From NCBI GenBank assembly GCA_963803065.1, contig CAWDKW010000008.1, forward strand, positions 124,001 through 188,000: a stretch of DNA of 64,000 bases, given 5' to 3'. The first letter of the stretch is position 1. Each line of letters starts with the position of its first letter. Shown here piece after piece: positions 24,764-33,236 of the stretch. The DNA is from DASXMT01 sp963803065. Lineage in GTDB: Bacteria; Actinomycetota; Acidimicrobiia; Acidimicrobiales; RAAP-2. A program made the translations under genes and the position numbers. Under the pieces are notes generated by a model. That model was not told the DNA's origin and searched no databases. It saw only the letters and a program-made list of their open reading frames with translations.

Positions 24764-25378
24764 ATGGATCGACGGTCCCACCTCTCGAGGAAGGCGAAGG
24801 CGGTCAGCCCGGCCTCGGCTGCGAGCGGGGGCCCGACCTGCTCCCCGAGAGTGGCCCCGAGGCGAGCATTGGTCCTGAACGCCACGTTCGAACCGCTGGG
24901 GATCGTCTCATCCCGGCGAGCGGTCCTCCTCGTCCTCGACACAAAGGCCGAGCTCGTCCACACCACCGACCGGTTCTTCAGGGCCGAGCGGATATCGGTT
25001 CCCGAGCCGTCGGTGGTCCGGCTCATCCGCTACGTCTACATCCCCCGCCAGTACCGAATCGCGGTCAACCGCCGTACCGTGTTCGCCCGGGACAGCTCGC
25101 GGTGCCAGTACTGCGGGGCTGCAGCGGAGAACCTCGACCATGTCATCCCGCGCAGCAAGGGTGGGCCCCACACGTGGGAGAACGTGGTCGCCGCCTGCCG
25201 GCGCTGCAACACGAGAAAAGAGGACCGCCTACCCCACGAGGCCGGCATGGCCCTCCGGCGCATACCGATTGCTCCCCATCATCGGGTACAGCTGCTCGCT
25301 CTGTGCGGCGGAGCCAGCGAAGACTGGCGAACATACCTGGAGACGGGCATGCCCGAAACGGAGCCGTTGACGGCGTAG
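24764..25378 (+). CDS. HNH endonuclease family protein
   Basis: The C-terminal half is an HNH nuclease with a zinc-binding frame: Cys114 and Cys117 (CQYC), catalytic His126 in LDHVIPRSKGG, Asn140, Cys145 and Cys148 (CRRC) and Asn149. The N-terminal region RALVLNATFEPLGIVSSRRA is shared by a large, stand-alone actinobacterial and cyanobacterial HNH group whose targets are unknown. There is no toxin, restriction or intein partner next to it, so this looks like a core housekeeping member rather than a mobile nuclease. Length is 204 residues. Confidence 0.87.
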   Translation: MDRRSHLSRKAKAVSPASAASGGPTCSPRVAPRRALVLNATFEPLGIVSSRRAVLLVLDTKAELVHTTDRFFRAERISVPEPSVVRLIRYVYIPRQYRIAVNRRTVFARDSSRCQYCGAAAENLDHVIPRSKGGPHTWENVVAACRRCNTRKEDRLPHEAGMALRRIPIAPHHRVQLLALCGGASEDWRTYLETGMPETEPLTA

Positions 25379-25462
25379 GCCATCGGTTCCGACCGTCGGG
25401 TGCCGTTGCGTCGGGTTGTCGGGTCGTCTGGGTGTCGGGTGTCGGGGTGCCAGAGTGTCGGG

Positions 25463-26188
25463 GTGGAAGGCGGCTGGCGAATCGAGGAGCGCACCGGGAG
25501 TGCAGCCACGCTCCACGAGGGATGGCCGTCGGCCACTGCCGATCCGGATCGGCGAGCGATCGGCATCTGCCGGGTATCTGCCCCAGCGGTCGTGTTGGGG
25601 TCGACCCAGCGGCCGTCCGTCGTCGACATCGAACGAGCCCGGGCGGCCGGTTTGGCGGTGGCCCGGCGGCGGTCTGGCGGGGGAGCGGTGCTGGTCACGC
25701 CGGACGACCCCATTTGGGTCGACGCATGGGTGCCCCGTGACGACCGGTTGTGGGCCGACGACGTAGCCCGTGCATTCGACTGGCTCGGAGATACGTGGAG
25801 CCGCGCTCTCGAGCACCTGGGCATCGCTGGTGTCTCCGTTCATCGTGGAGGTCTGGTTGCCTGCACCTCGTGGTCATCACTGATCTGCTTCGGCGGCGTG
25901 GGAACCGGCGAGGTGCTCGACGTCGATGGCCGGAAGGTGGTGGGCATCTCGCAGCGACGCACCCGGTCAGGAGCCTGGTTCCATAGCGCCTGCCTTCGCC
26001 GCTGGGATCCGGGTCCACTGCTGGGAGTGCTGGACCTCGAGCCCGACGAGCGAGCGGCGGCACAGTCCGAGCTCGCCGAAGCGGCCGCGGGCGTCGACCA
26101 GCTGGTGGCCGGTGGCCCGAACTCGCCCAGCGTTGATGCCCCGGCGGTCGTGACCGGCTTCATCAACGCTCTTCCGATCCAAGGCTGA
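25463..26188 (+). CDS. Lipoate-protein ligase A-like protein (BPL/LPL fold)
   Basis: The protein has the biotin/lipoate ligase catalytic fold: ARRRSGGGAV at about 67-76, corresponding to the lipoate-binding RRxSGGGAV loop, and DGRKVVGISQRR with the catalytic lysine. The usual His after GGGAV is not seen (LVTPDDPIW instead), so specificity may differ. I chose GTG 25463 because sequence before it is built of GTCGGG repeats; the frame is open from 25400. Length is 241 residues. A terminator hairpin follows immediately. Confidence 0.8.
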   Translation: MEGGWRIEERTGSAATLHEGWPSATADPDRRAIGICRVSAPAVVLGSTQRPSVVDIERARAAGLAVARRRSGGGAVLVTPDDPIWVDAWVPRDDRLWADDVARAFDWLGDTWSRALEHLGIAGVSVHRGGLVACTSWSSLICFGGVGTGEVLDVDGRKVVGISQRRTRSGAWFHSACLRRWDPGPLLGVLDLEPDERAAAQSELAEAAAGVDQLVAGGPNSPSVDAPAVVTGFINALPIQG

Positions 26189-26190
26189 CC

Positions 26191-26214
26191 GGCCCGGCCG
26201 AAGCCGGCCGGGCC
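26191..26214 (+). terminator. Stem-loop terminator after the lipoate-ligase-like gene
   Basis: Two bases after the stop codon, GGCCCGGCC (26191-26199) and GGCCGGGCC (26206-26214) form a perfect 9-bp stem with a six-base loop GAAGCC. There is no T-tract, which is common for actinobacterial terminators. It separates the preceding gene from the dcw cluster. Confidence 0.75.
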
Positions 26215-26398
26215 AAGCCGCATCGGACAACCCCGGCCGGCCCGTCACGAACGGACTCGTCTCAGACCGACCCGGCGCTCGGTCGAAACCCCGCCGCCAC
26301 TGACGAACCTCGCCGTCCCTTCGGTCTGCCTTCGCCACGAGCCGGTCGGTTCTGGCCGGCCCTCGTTGATTTCGGAGCCTCGGTTGTGCCCGATCGGC

Positions 26399-26444
26399 GC
26401 GCCGATTCCCGCGCCGATTCCCGCGCCGATTTGGGGCGCCGATT
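26399..26444. repeat. Four short direct repeats upstream of the mraZ promoter
   Basis: GCGCCGATT recurs at 26399, 26411, 26423 and 26436, with spacing of 12, 12 and 13 bases, ending 12 bases before the -35 element of the mraZ promoter. Spacing slightly above one helical turn could suit a protein-binding array, but simple slippage is equally possible. The rest of the 26215-26398 gap shows nothing I can assign. Confidence 0.7.
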
Positions 26445-26456
26445 GTGCTCATGTGG

Positions 26457-26485
26457 TTGACGGGGGTGGGCTTGGGGCGTAGAGT
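26457..26485 (+). promoter_or_regulatory. mraZ (dcw cluster) promoter
   Basis: TTGACG at 26457-26462 and TAGAGT at 26480-26485 are separated by 17 bases, an ordinary housekeeping-sigma promoter. The start site would be near 26492, giving a leader of about 70 bases before mraZ with a GGGAG ribosome-binding site. This differs from the leaderless promoters elsewhere in the window. Confidence 0.65.
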
Positions 26486-26510
26486 GGCGCGAAGTGGTGT
26501 GAAGGGGAGG
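26481..26510 (+). promoter_or_regulatory. MraZ operator: three 10-bp direct repeats
   Basis: Three adjacent decamers, AGAGTGGCGC, GAAGTGGTGT and GAAGGGGAGG, share an RAAGTGG-like core at 10-bp spacing. MraZ boxes in other bacteria are tandem GTGG/TGGG direct repeats with this period. The array overlaps the -10 element and the expected start site, so MraZ should repress its own operon. Confidence 0.65.
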
Positions 26511-26564
26511 GCCCCGGAACCGAGGCCTCGGGCACTGCAAGGAGCGTTGTGGGAGCAATCGCCA

Positions 26565-26984
26565 GTGGCACGGTTCTTCGGCAGGTACGAGCACTCGCTC
26601 GACGAGAAGGGAAGGGTCATCCTTCCCGCGAAGTTCCGCGGCCCCTTCGAGCACGGCGGATACCTGACCCAGTTCCAGGATGGCTGTCTCTCGCTGTGGG
26701 CACCCGACGAGTTCGAGCAACAGATGGCCGCGATGCTGGAGCGGTCGGGTACCAGTCGCAGCGATCGGAACCTGGCTCGACTGTGGGCCTCGACTTCGTT
26801 CGAGGTGGAAGTGGACCGGCAGGGTCGGATGCCGATCCCACTGCACCTGCGCCAGTTCGCCGGGCTCGAGGGAGAGGTTCTGGTCCACGGCGCCATCGAC
26901 CGCGTGGAGCTGTGGAACCCGGCGCTGTGGGAACAAAAGGTTCAGCCCGAGGAGCAGCGCCTGACCGAGGGGGACGACGATTGA
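26565..26984 (+). CDS. mraZ: Transcriptional regulator MraZ
   Basis: MraZ is the first gene of the division and cell-wall cluster and binds its own promoter. The 139 residues have two SpoVT/AbrB-type halves, FFGRYEHSLDEKGRVILPAK and SFEVEVDRQGRMPIPLHLR. GTG 26565 is set by the conserved ARFFGRYEHSLD start and by GGGAG at 26551-26555, nine bases upstream. The frame is open to 26445, but that contains the promoter. The stop overlaps a TTG that may start an extended rsmH (TTGA). Confidence 0.95.
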   Translation: MARFFGRYEHSLDEKGRVILPAKFRGPFEHGGYLTQFQDGCLSLWAPDEFEQQMAAMLERSGTSRSDRNLARLWASTSFEVEVDRQGRMPIPLHLRQFAGLEGEVLVHGAIDRVELWNPALWEQKVQPEEQRLTEGDDD

Positions 26985-28402
26985 ACAGCATCGTCATCCT
27001 CCCAAAGGATTACGACCTCGAGCAGTGGAGCGAGGCAGACACGCACGATGTCTACGACACGAACGATGACCACGACGCCGACGACCTCTACCGGAAGGAG
27101 CCCAGTACCCTCCACGCCACTCACACCGTCCACATCGACGCCCAAGACCACCTGAACCCCTATGAGGCCGCTTTGCAGATCGTCGCACGAGATGACGTGC
27201 ACATCGCCCGCGTCTGGCCCATGCGCAGCCCCTCGACCGCACCGCTGGAAGACTCCTCCTCCGCCAACTTCCAGACTGGTCACACGGGAATCCCACCCGC
27301 AGGCATCACGCCGGTCGGGGGGCTGCGGATGACCCAGGCGTTCGCACACGAGCCGGTCATGGCCGGTGAGGTCGTCGACCTCTTCGCCCCGGTGCCGCCG
27401 GGCCTGGTGGTCGACGCCACCCTCGGGGGTGGCGGGCACGCCGCCGCACTCCTCGATGCCTACCCGGAGATGGAGCTGCTCGGCATCGACCGGGACCCTC
27501 GGGCTATCGACGCAGCCACCGCGGCCCTGGCCCCCTATGGGGGGCGGGCAACGGTCCTTCGGTCCCGCTTCGACAGCATCGGGGCCGTTGTCATGGACCA
27601 TCTCGGAGCGATCGCCGGGGATCCCAGGGCCCAGGTGTCAGGAGTCCTCTTCGATCTCGGTGTGAGCTCACCCCAGCTCGACACCGCCGATCGCGGCTTC
27701 TCCTATCGCCGGGACGCCTCCCTCGACATGCGGATGGACCCGTCCTCCGGTCGCACGGCTGCCGACGTCGTGAACGAGAGCAGCGAGGACGCCCTGGTCG
27801 ACCTGTTCACCGCAAACGGCGAGGGCCGGTTTGCCAGGCGGATCGCTCGGGCGATCATCGCCGCCCGTCCCATCGTGACGACCGGGCAACTGGCCGACGT
27901 GGTCAGGGCGGCCATCCCGGCGGCGACCCGCCGCACCGGCGGCCATCCGGCCCGGCGCGTGTTCCAGGCCATCCGGATCGCGGTGAACGAGGAGCTCGAC
28001 CAGCTCGATCGGGCGCTGATCGACGCCCTGCACCTGTTGAAGCCCGGGGGACGCTGCGTGGTGATCTCGTACCACTCGGGTGAAGACCGCCTGGTCAAAT
28101 CGGCGTTCCATGAGGCATCCACCGGAGGGTGCACCTGCCCTCCCGGCCTGCCCTGCGTGTGCGGTGCCGTCGTGGACTACCGGCTGGTCCACCGGGGCTC
28201 GCGCCGTCCGTCCCCCGCCGAGGTCGAACGGAACCGCCGGTCCGAGGCGGCCCGCCTCCGGGTCATCGAGAGGATCGACCACACTCGGACGGACCGCCTG
28301 GGCGCGGGCTCCTCGAGCAGCGTGCCCAACCCGCCGCCGCCCAACCCGTCGCCCACGCCCACGCCGCCCAGGCGCAGCCGCCGAGACGACGGGGTTGCTT
28401 GA
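26981..28402 (+). CDS. rsmH: 16S rRNA (cytosine1402-N4)-methyltransferase, with possible N-terminal extension
   Basis: RsmH methylates C1402 of 16S rRNA. The core begins MTQAFAHEPVMAGEVVDLF (ATG 27329), with SAM-binding VDATLGGGGHAAALL, and continues to SYHSGEDRLVK. Upstream, the same frame is open without a stop through 116 codons to TTG 26981, which overlaps the mraZ stop (TTGA) and has AGGGGG at 26968-26973 seven bases before it. Those codons are G/C-ending like real genes, and encode a His/Asp-rich segment (DTHDVYDTNDDHDADD). ATG 27329 also has a G-rich site, so the product may be 473 or 357 residues, or both. The C-terminal tail is Pro-rich. Confidence 0.93.
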   Translation: MNSIVILPKDYDLEQWSEADTHDVYDTNDDHDADDLYRKEPSTLHATHTVHIDAQDHLNPYEAALQIVARDDVHIARVWPMRSPSTAPLEDSSSANFQTGHTGIPPAGITPVGGLRMTQAFAHEPVMAGEVVDLFAPVPPGLVVDATLGGGGHAAALLDAYPEMELLGIDRDPRAIDAATAALAPYGGRATVLRSRFDSIGAVVMDHLGAIAGDPRAQVSGVLFDLGVSSPQLDTADRGFSYRRDASLDMRMDPSSGRTAADVVNESSEDALVDLFTANGEGRFARRIARAIIAARPIVTTGQLADVVRAAIPAATRRTGGHPARRVFQAIRIAVNEELDQLDRALIDALHLLKPGGRCVVISYHSGEDRLVKSAFHEASTGGCTCPPGLPCVCGAVVDYRLVHRGSRRPSPAEVERNRRSEAARLRVIERIDHTRTDRLGAGSSSSVPNPPPPNPSPTPTPPRRSRRDDGVA

Positions 28403-28911
28403 TGGCGCCCTCCTCCGCGTCGGCCGCGGCGCGTCGGGGGAGCGCCGCCCCGGATTGGCACCGGGGGAGCGCCGCCCCGGATCCCCGGTCGGCGTCCCGC
28501 GAGCCACCGCTCCGGGTCCTCGACCCGTCTCCTCGATCGAAGCCCCGTCGTGGCAACCGGGTGCTGTTGCTCGTGTCGGCCCTCCTGGTCGTCGGGAGCC
28601 TGATGGCCGTGGTCGTCGCCGACGACGTCGTCGCCCAGGGCCAGGTCCAGCTCTCGTCCGTGCAACAGCAGGTCAATTCGCTGACCAACACCCATCGTGA
28701 GCTGCAAACCGGGGTGTCGGTGCAACAGGCACCCCAGATGGTGGTGAGCGTGGCCGAGAACCAGCTCGGCATGGTCTCCCCCGGCCAGATCACCGATCTT
28801 CCCCAGGTGTCGCTGACCACCCCGCTGCCAGTCCCGCAGACCGCGCCCCTTCCTGCGCCGGCCCCTTCGCCCACCTCCACCTCGAGCACCCCCACCGCTG
28901 CGCCGAATTAG
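28402..28911 (+). CDS. FtsL-like divisome protein
   Basis: A 169-residue bitopic membrane protein placed by position between rsmH and ftsI. A cytoplasmic N-terminus of about 50 residues is followed by one transmembrane helix (about 53-72), a coiled-coil stretch (QVQLSSVQQQVNSLTNTHRE) and a Pro/Thr/Ser-rich tail. This is the architecture of FtsL, which joins FtsB and FtsQ and activates FtsWI; the sequence itself is weakly conserved. It carries a 9-residue duplication RGSAAPD-WH/PR from a 27-bp DNA repeat (28436-28482). The start overlaps the rsmH stop (TGATG). Confidence 0.75.
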   Translation: MAPSSASAAARRGSAAPDWHRGSAAPDPRSASREPPLRVLDPSPRSKPRRGNRVLLLVSALLVVGSLMAVVVADDVVAQGQVQLSSVQQQVNSLTNTHRELQTGVSVQQAPQMVVSVAENQLGMVSPGQITDLPQVSLTTPLPVPQTAPLPAPAPSPTSTSSTPTAAPN

Positions 28912-30761
28912 TGAGCCCGGCCCTCCTTCTTGGGCGGCGCACCCGAGCCCTGCGGGTGGTTCTGCTCGTCGTGTTTCTGGCCCTGATCGCCCGTCTGGTT
29001 GCCGTGCAGGAGTTCTCGCACCAGAAATACGCCACGCTGTCCCGCTCGGAGCTGAGCCAGGTCGTGACGTTGCCGGCCATTCGCGGAGGCATCTACGACC
29101 GTAACGGGGAGGTCCTGGCCCTCTCGGTGGCAAAGAAGACGGTGGTGGCCGACCCCTTCCTGATCAAGAAGCCGGCCCGGACCGCAGCCGCCCTCTCCCC
29201 AGTGCTCGGCATCCCGGTCGATCAGCTCGTGCCCGAGCTCTCCGAGCATTCCGGCTTCGTCTACCTGGCCCACCGCGTCGACACGGCCACGGCGGCCAAG
29301 GTGACGGCCCTGAACCTGACCGGGATCGACCTCATCGACGAGTCCCAGCGGATCGAGCCCGACGGGCAGACGGCCCAGCCGGTCGTGGGCACCGTCCAGG
29401 CCGACGGAAAGGGCGGGTCCGGCCTCGAGTACCAGTACCAGAGCTTGTTGGCCGGCAAGGCCGGGAAGAAGGACCTCCTGACCGCCCCCGACGGGGCCAC
29501 CCTGCCCGGCACCACCGCCACCGGAAAGGCGGCCAAACCGGGGACCGGGCTGGAGCTGACCATCGACCAGTCGATCCAGTACGTCGCCGAGCAGGCCCTC
29601 GGAGCCGAGATCGTGGCATCGCACGCGGACGGGGGCAGCGCCGTGGTGATGGACGTGAAGACGGGCGACATCCTGGCCATGGCCAATCTGCAGGCGACCA
29701 CGCCGGCGCCGTCCGCCGGCGCGGCCGCCGGCCAGACGGTGGCGGCCAAGGCGGCGGCCAACGGCGCGACGGTGCAGGGCGCAGCGAGCACCCTGCCCGC
29801 CGGCGTCACCGAGGCCCCGTCCAATTCGGCGGTCACCCAGGTCTACGAACCGGGCTCGGTGTTCAAGCTGGTCACCTTCTCCGCGGCGCTGGCCGCCGGC
29901 GTGATCAATCCCAACCAGAACTTCAGCGTGCCCGACGCCCTGCCCCTCGGTACCTATACGTTCCATGACGCCGAAGCGCACGGGACCGAGGACCTGTCGG
30001 CCACCGACATCATCAGCCAGTCGTCCAACATCGGGACCATCGAGATCGCCCAGCAGCTGGGCAAGACCCGGCTGCTCGATCAGATCAGCAACCTCGGGTT
30101 CGGCAAGCCCACCGGGCTGCACTTCCCGGGCGAGTCCGAGGGCCTCGTCCCCAACGCCTCGTCCTGGACGGGGAGCTCCATCGGCTCGACGCCCATCGGC
30201 CAGGCCGACGCCGTGACCGTCCAACAGGTGCTCGACGCCTACAACGCGGTGGCCAACGGGGGCGTGTTCGTCGCCCCCCGCCTGGTCAGAGCCACGGTGG
30301 CCCCCAACGGCTCGGTCAAGGCCGCACCCGCCTCGAGCTCTCACCGGGTCATCGACCCCACCACCAACGCACAGCTGGTGTCGATGCTCGAGGCCGTCGT
30401 CAATTCGGGCACGGGCGTGAACGCGGCCATCGACGGCTACACGGTGGCCGGGAAGACGGGCACGGCCCAGATACCGGATGCCAACCATGCCGGGTACGTG
30501 GACGGCGCCTTCGTGGGCTCGTTTGCCGGTTTCGCCCCGGCCGAGAACCCGGTGCTGTCGGCCATCGTCGTCCTCAACCACCCCACGCCGATCTACGGCG
30601 GCTCGGTGGCCGCGCCGGTGTTCTCCACCATCGTCCAGTACGCCCTGCAGCACTACGGGGTCCCGACGACGGCGGCGGCGACGCCGGGAACGTCTGTCGG
30701 TGCCGTCGGCGGCACCGGTAGCATCAAGGTCCAGGCCGGTGTGACCACGGAAGGTCCGTAG
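28911..30761 (+). CDS. ftsI: Septal peptidoglycan transpeptidase (PBP3 class B)
   Basis: FtsI cross-links septal peptidoglycan with FtsW. One transmembrane helix near residues 14-32 is followed by the pedestal domain and the transpeptidase domain: SVFK at 316-319 (nucleophile Ser316), SSN at 371-373 and KTG at 515-517. Residues about 261-303, where homologs run straight on after the MAN motif, hold an Ala/Thr/Gly-rich insertion. The end is Gly/Thr-rich rather than a PASTA domain. GTG 28911 overlaps the ftsL-like stop by one base (TAGTG). Length is 616 residues. Confidence 0.95.
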   Translation: MSPALLLGRRTRALRVVLLVVFLALIARLVAVQEFSHQKYATLSRSELSQVVTLPAIRGGIYDRNGEVLALSVAKKTVVADPFLIKKPARTAAALSPVLGIPVDQLVPELSEHSGFVYLAHRVDTATAAKVTALNLTGIDLIDESQRIEPDGQTAQPVVGTVQADGKGGSGLEYQYQSLLAGKAGKKDLLTAPDGATLPGTTATGKAAKPGTGLELTIDQSIQYVAEQALGAEIVASHADGGSAVVMDVKTGDILAMANLQATTPAPSAGAAAGQTVAAKAAANGATVQGAASTLPAGVTEAPSNSAVTQVYEPGSVFKLVTFSAALAAGVINPNQNFSVPDALPLGTYTFHDAEAHGTEDLSATDIISQSSNIGTIEIAQQLGKTRLLDQISNLGFGKPTGLHFPGESEGLVPNASSWTGSSIGSTPIGQADAVTVQQVLDAYNAVANGGVFVAPRLVRATVAPNGSVKAAPASSSHRVIDPTTNAQLVSMLEAVVNSGTGVNAAIDGYTVAGKTGTAQIPDANHAGYVDGAFVGSFAGFAPAENPVLSAIVVLNHPTPIYGGSVAAPVFSTIVQYALQHYGVPTTAAATPGTSVGAVGGTGSIKVQAGVTTEGP

Positions 30762-30792
30762 TGAAGCCGGGCCAGACCTCCGACCCGTGCAC

Positions 30793-32205
30793 ATGACCCA
30801 ACTGCTTGGCCAGGTCGATGCGGTCGAGATCCGTGGCGATGCGAGCCAGGTCGAGATCAACGCAGTCGACTTCGACAGCCGGATGGTCGCTCCCGGTTCG
30901 CTCTTTTGCTGCGTGCCCGGGGCCAGGACCGACGGACATGATCATGCCCCCGAAGCGGTGGCCGCCGGGGCATCGGCCCTGCTCTGCGAGCGATTCCTCG
31001 ACCTCGACGTCGTCCAGGCCCGCCTGGCGCCGGGACGGGTGCGGTCGGCCATGGCCGAAGCGGCCGCCGCCCTGCATGGCTATCCGGCCCGTGACCTGCA
31101 GATGGTCGGTGTCACCGGCACCAACGGCAAGACGACCGTCACGCAGCTGGTACGGTCCATCCTCGACATCGCCGGGCGGCCGACGGGCGTGATCGGCACC
31201 CTGGACGGGGAGCGGACCACCCCTGAGTCCCCGGTGCTCCAGCGACTGCTGGCCGATCTGCGTGATCAGGGCCGGCACGCCGTGGCCATGGAGGTGTCGT
31301 CGCACGCACTGGCCCAACAGCGGGTCGACGGCATCGTGTTCGACGTCGCCGCCTTCACCAACCTCAGTCATGACCACCTCGATCACCACGCCACCATGGA
31401 CGATTACTTCGCCGCCAAGGCCAGCCTGTTCGAGCCGTCCCGGTCCCGGCAGGGCGTGGTCAACGTCGACGACCCATGGGGTGAGCGCCTCTCGCGCCTG
31501 GCCGAGATCCCCGTCGTGCCCGTCCGCCGGTCCGACGCGGCCGATGTCGTCGTCTCGGTCGGCGGCATCGCCTTCCGCTGGCGGGGCCGGCCGGTGACCA
31601 TGGCCATCGGTGGTCGGTTCAACGTGGACAATGCCCTGATGGCCGCCTCGATCGCCTCGGCGCTCGACGTGGACGACGACGCCGTCGTGGCCGGATTGGC
31701 CGCCTCGGCGCCGGTCCCCGGCCGGATGGAGGTGATCGCCGACGCGACGCCGTACTCGGTGGTGGTCGATTTCGCCCACACCCCGGCCGCCCTCGAGGTC
31801 GTCTTGTCCTCGGTCCGGCAGATGACCACCGGCAAGATCATCTGCGTGTTCGGATGCGGGGGGGACCGGGACCGGGCCAAGCGCCCGCTCATGGGAGCGG
31901 TGGCCGGCCGTCTGGCCGACGTGTCCGTGCTCACCTCGGACAACCCCCGGAGCGAGGACCCGGCCGCCATCATCGACGAGGTGCGGGCGGGCATGCCCGG
32001 GCACTCCGAGCTGGTGGTCGAACCCGACCGGCGCGCCGCCATCGACATCGCCCTGGCCCGGGCCCGCCCTGGTGACCTGGTCGTGATCGCCGGCAAGGGC
32101 CACGAGACGACCCAGACGGTGGGCGACCGCACCGTGCCGTTCGACGATCGGGAAGAGGCCAGGCTGGCACTGGCCCGGCGGTCCCCGGCGGGGGGCTCCC
32201 GGTGA
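30793..32205 (+). CDS. murE: UDP-MurNAc-tripeptide synthetase (meso-DAP adding)
   Basis: MurE adds the third amino acid of the stem peptide. The ATP loop GTNGKTT is at about 109-115, and DNPR at 383-386 is the signature of meso-diaminopimelate specificity, which fits the dap genes upstream. I chose ATG 30793 (MTQLLGQVDAVEIRGD); GTG 30787 is an alternative. The stop overlaps mraY (GTGA). In most dcw clusters murF would come next, but here mraY follows directly. Confidence 0.95.
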   Translation: MTQLLGQVDAVEIRGDASQVEINAVDFDSRMVAPGSLFCCVPGARTDGHDHAPEAVAAGASALLCERFLDLDVVQARLAPGRVRSAMAEAAAALHGYPARDLQMVGVTGTNGKTTVTQLVRSILDIAGRPTGVIGTLDGERTTPESPVLQRLLADLRDQGRHAVAMEVSSHALAQQRVDGIVFDVAAFTNLSHDHLDHHATMDDYFAAKASLFEPSRSRQGVVNVDDPWGERLSRLAEIPVVPVRRSDAADVVVSVGGIAFRWRGRPVTMAIGGRFNVDNALMAASIASALDVDDDAVVAGLAASAPVPGRMEVIADATPYSVVVDFAHTPAALEVVLSSVRQMTTGKIICVFGCGGDRDRAKRPLMGAVAGRLADVSVLTSDNPRSEDPAAIIDEVRAGMPGHSELVVEPDRRAAIDIALARARPGDLVVIAGKGHETTQTVGDRTVPFDDREEARLALARRSPAGGSR

Positions 32206-33236
32206 TCTCGCTCATGACGTCAGGCGGGGTGGCGCTGTGGATCGCCGTCATCACCACGCCGTTCTTGATCAGATGGCTGCTCAAGCACAACATCGGCCAG
32301 CACATCCGAGAGGACGGCCCCCAGGTCCACATCGCCAAGTCGGGCACGCCGACGATGGGCGGCATGACCATCGTGGTCGGGGTGGTCGCCGGCTACCTGA
32401 TGGCCCACGTCATCCCCGGCGTGCGGTTCAGCCGATCGGGCTTCTTGATCATGATGACCGTGGTCGGGGCCAGCTTGATCGGCCTGGCCGACGACTGGAT
32501 CAAGGTGCGGCACCGCCGGAGCCTGGGCTTGAACAAGCGAGCCAAGTTCGGGGCCCAGATCGGCCTCGGGCTCCTGTTCTCACTGCTCTCGGTGTACTGG
32601 GCCCACGCGTCGACCACCCTGTCGTTCACCCGGTACGACTCCTTCGGGATCCAGCTGGGCACCGTGGTCTGGGTGATCTGGGCCACGTTCATCATCGCCG
32701 CCGCGGCCAACGCCGTGAACCTCACCGACGGCCTGGACGGGTTGGCCGCCGGGGCGGCCACCTTCAGCTTCGCCGTCCTGGCCGTCATCGGGTACTGGCA
32801 GTACCGGCACTTCGCCATCTACCACGTGGCCGACGCGCTCGACCTGGCTCTGTCCGCCGTGGCCCTGGCCGGGGCGTGCCTCGGTTTCCTGTGGTGGAAC
32901 GCGGCGCCGGCCAAGATCTTCATGGGCGACACCGGGTCGTTGGCCATCGGGTCCGGGTTGGGCGCTCTGTGCCTGCTGATGAACCTCCAGCTCCTCCTGG
33001 CCGTGATCGGCGGCCTGTTCGTCATCGAGACCCTGTCGGTGGTGTTCCAGGTGGTGAGCTTCCGCGTGTTCCACCGCCGGGTGTTCCGGATGGCTCCCCT
33101 GCACCACCACTTCGAGCTGCTGGGGTGGCCGGAGACGACGGTCATCGTCCGCTTCTGGGTCCTCGCCGGCCTGTTCGCCGCGCTGGGCCTCGGCATCTTC
33201 TACGGCGACTTCCTCGCCGTGGCCAAGGTGGCGTGA
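32202..33236 (+). CDS. mraY: Phospho-MurNAc-pentapeptide translocase
   Basis: MraY makes lipid I by transferring phospho-MurNAc-pentapeptide to undecaprenyl phosphate in the membrane. About ten hydrophobic helices are visible. Family motifs are LADDWIKV (catalytic Asp pair), NAVNLTDGLDGLAAG, FMGDTGSLAIG and the HHHFELLGW loop. GTG 32202 overlaps the murE stop (GTGA). The stop overlaps a 46-codon ORF (TGATG) instead of murD. Length is 344 residues. Confidence 0.96.
   Translation: MISLMTSGGVALWIAVITTPFLIRWLLKHNIGQHIREDGPQVHIAKSGTPTMGGMTIVVGVVAGYLMAHVIPGVRFSRSGFLIMMTVVGASLIGLADDWIKVRHRRSLGLNKRAKFGAQIGLGLLFSLLSVYWAHASTTLSFTRYDSFGIQLGTVVWVIWATFIIAAAANAVNLTDGLDGLAAGAATFSFAVLAVIGYWQYRHFAIYHVADALDLALSAVALAGACLGFLWWNAAPAKIFMGDTGSLAIGSGLGALCLLMNLQLLLAVIGGLFVIETLSVVFQVVSFRVFHRRVFRMAPLHHHFELLGWPETTVIVRFWVLAGLFAALGLGIFYGDFLAVAKVA

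Noticed and set aside
24764..25378. HNH gene as a mobile intron or inteins-type homing nuclease.
   Set aside because: It has its own promoter and composition like its neighbours, belongs to a widespread chromosomal group, and has no intron or transposon borders.
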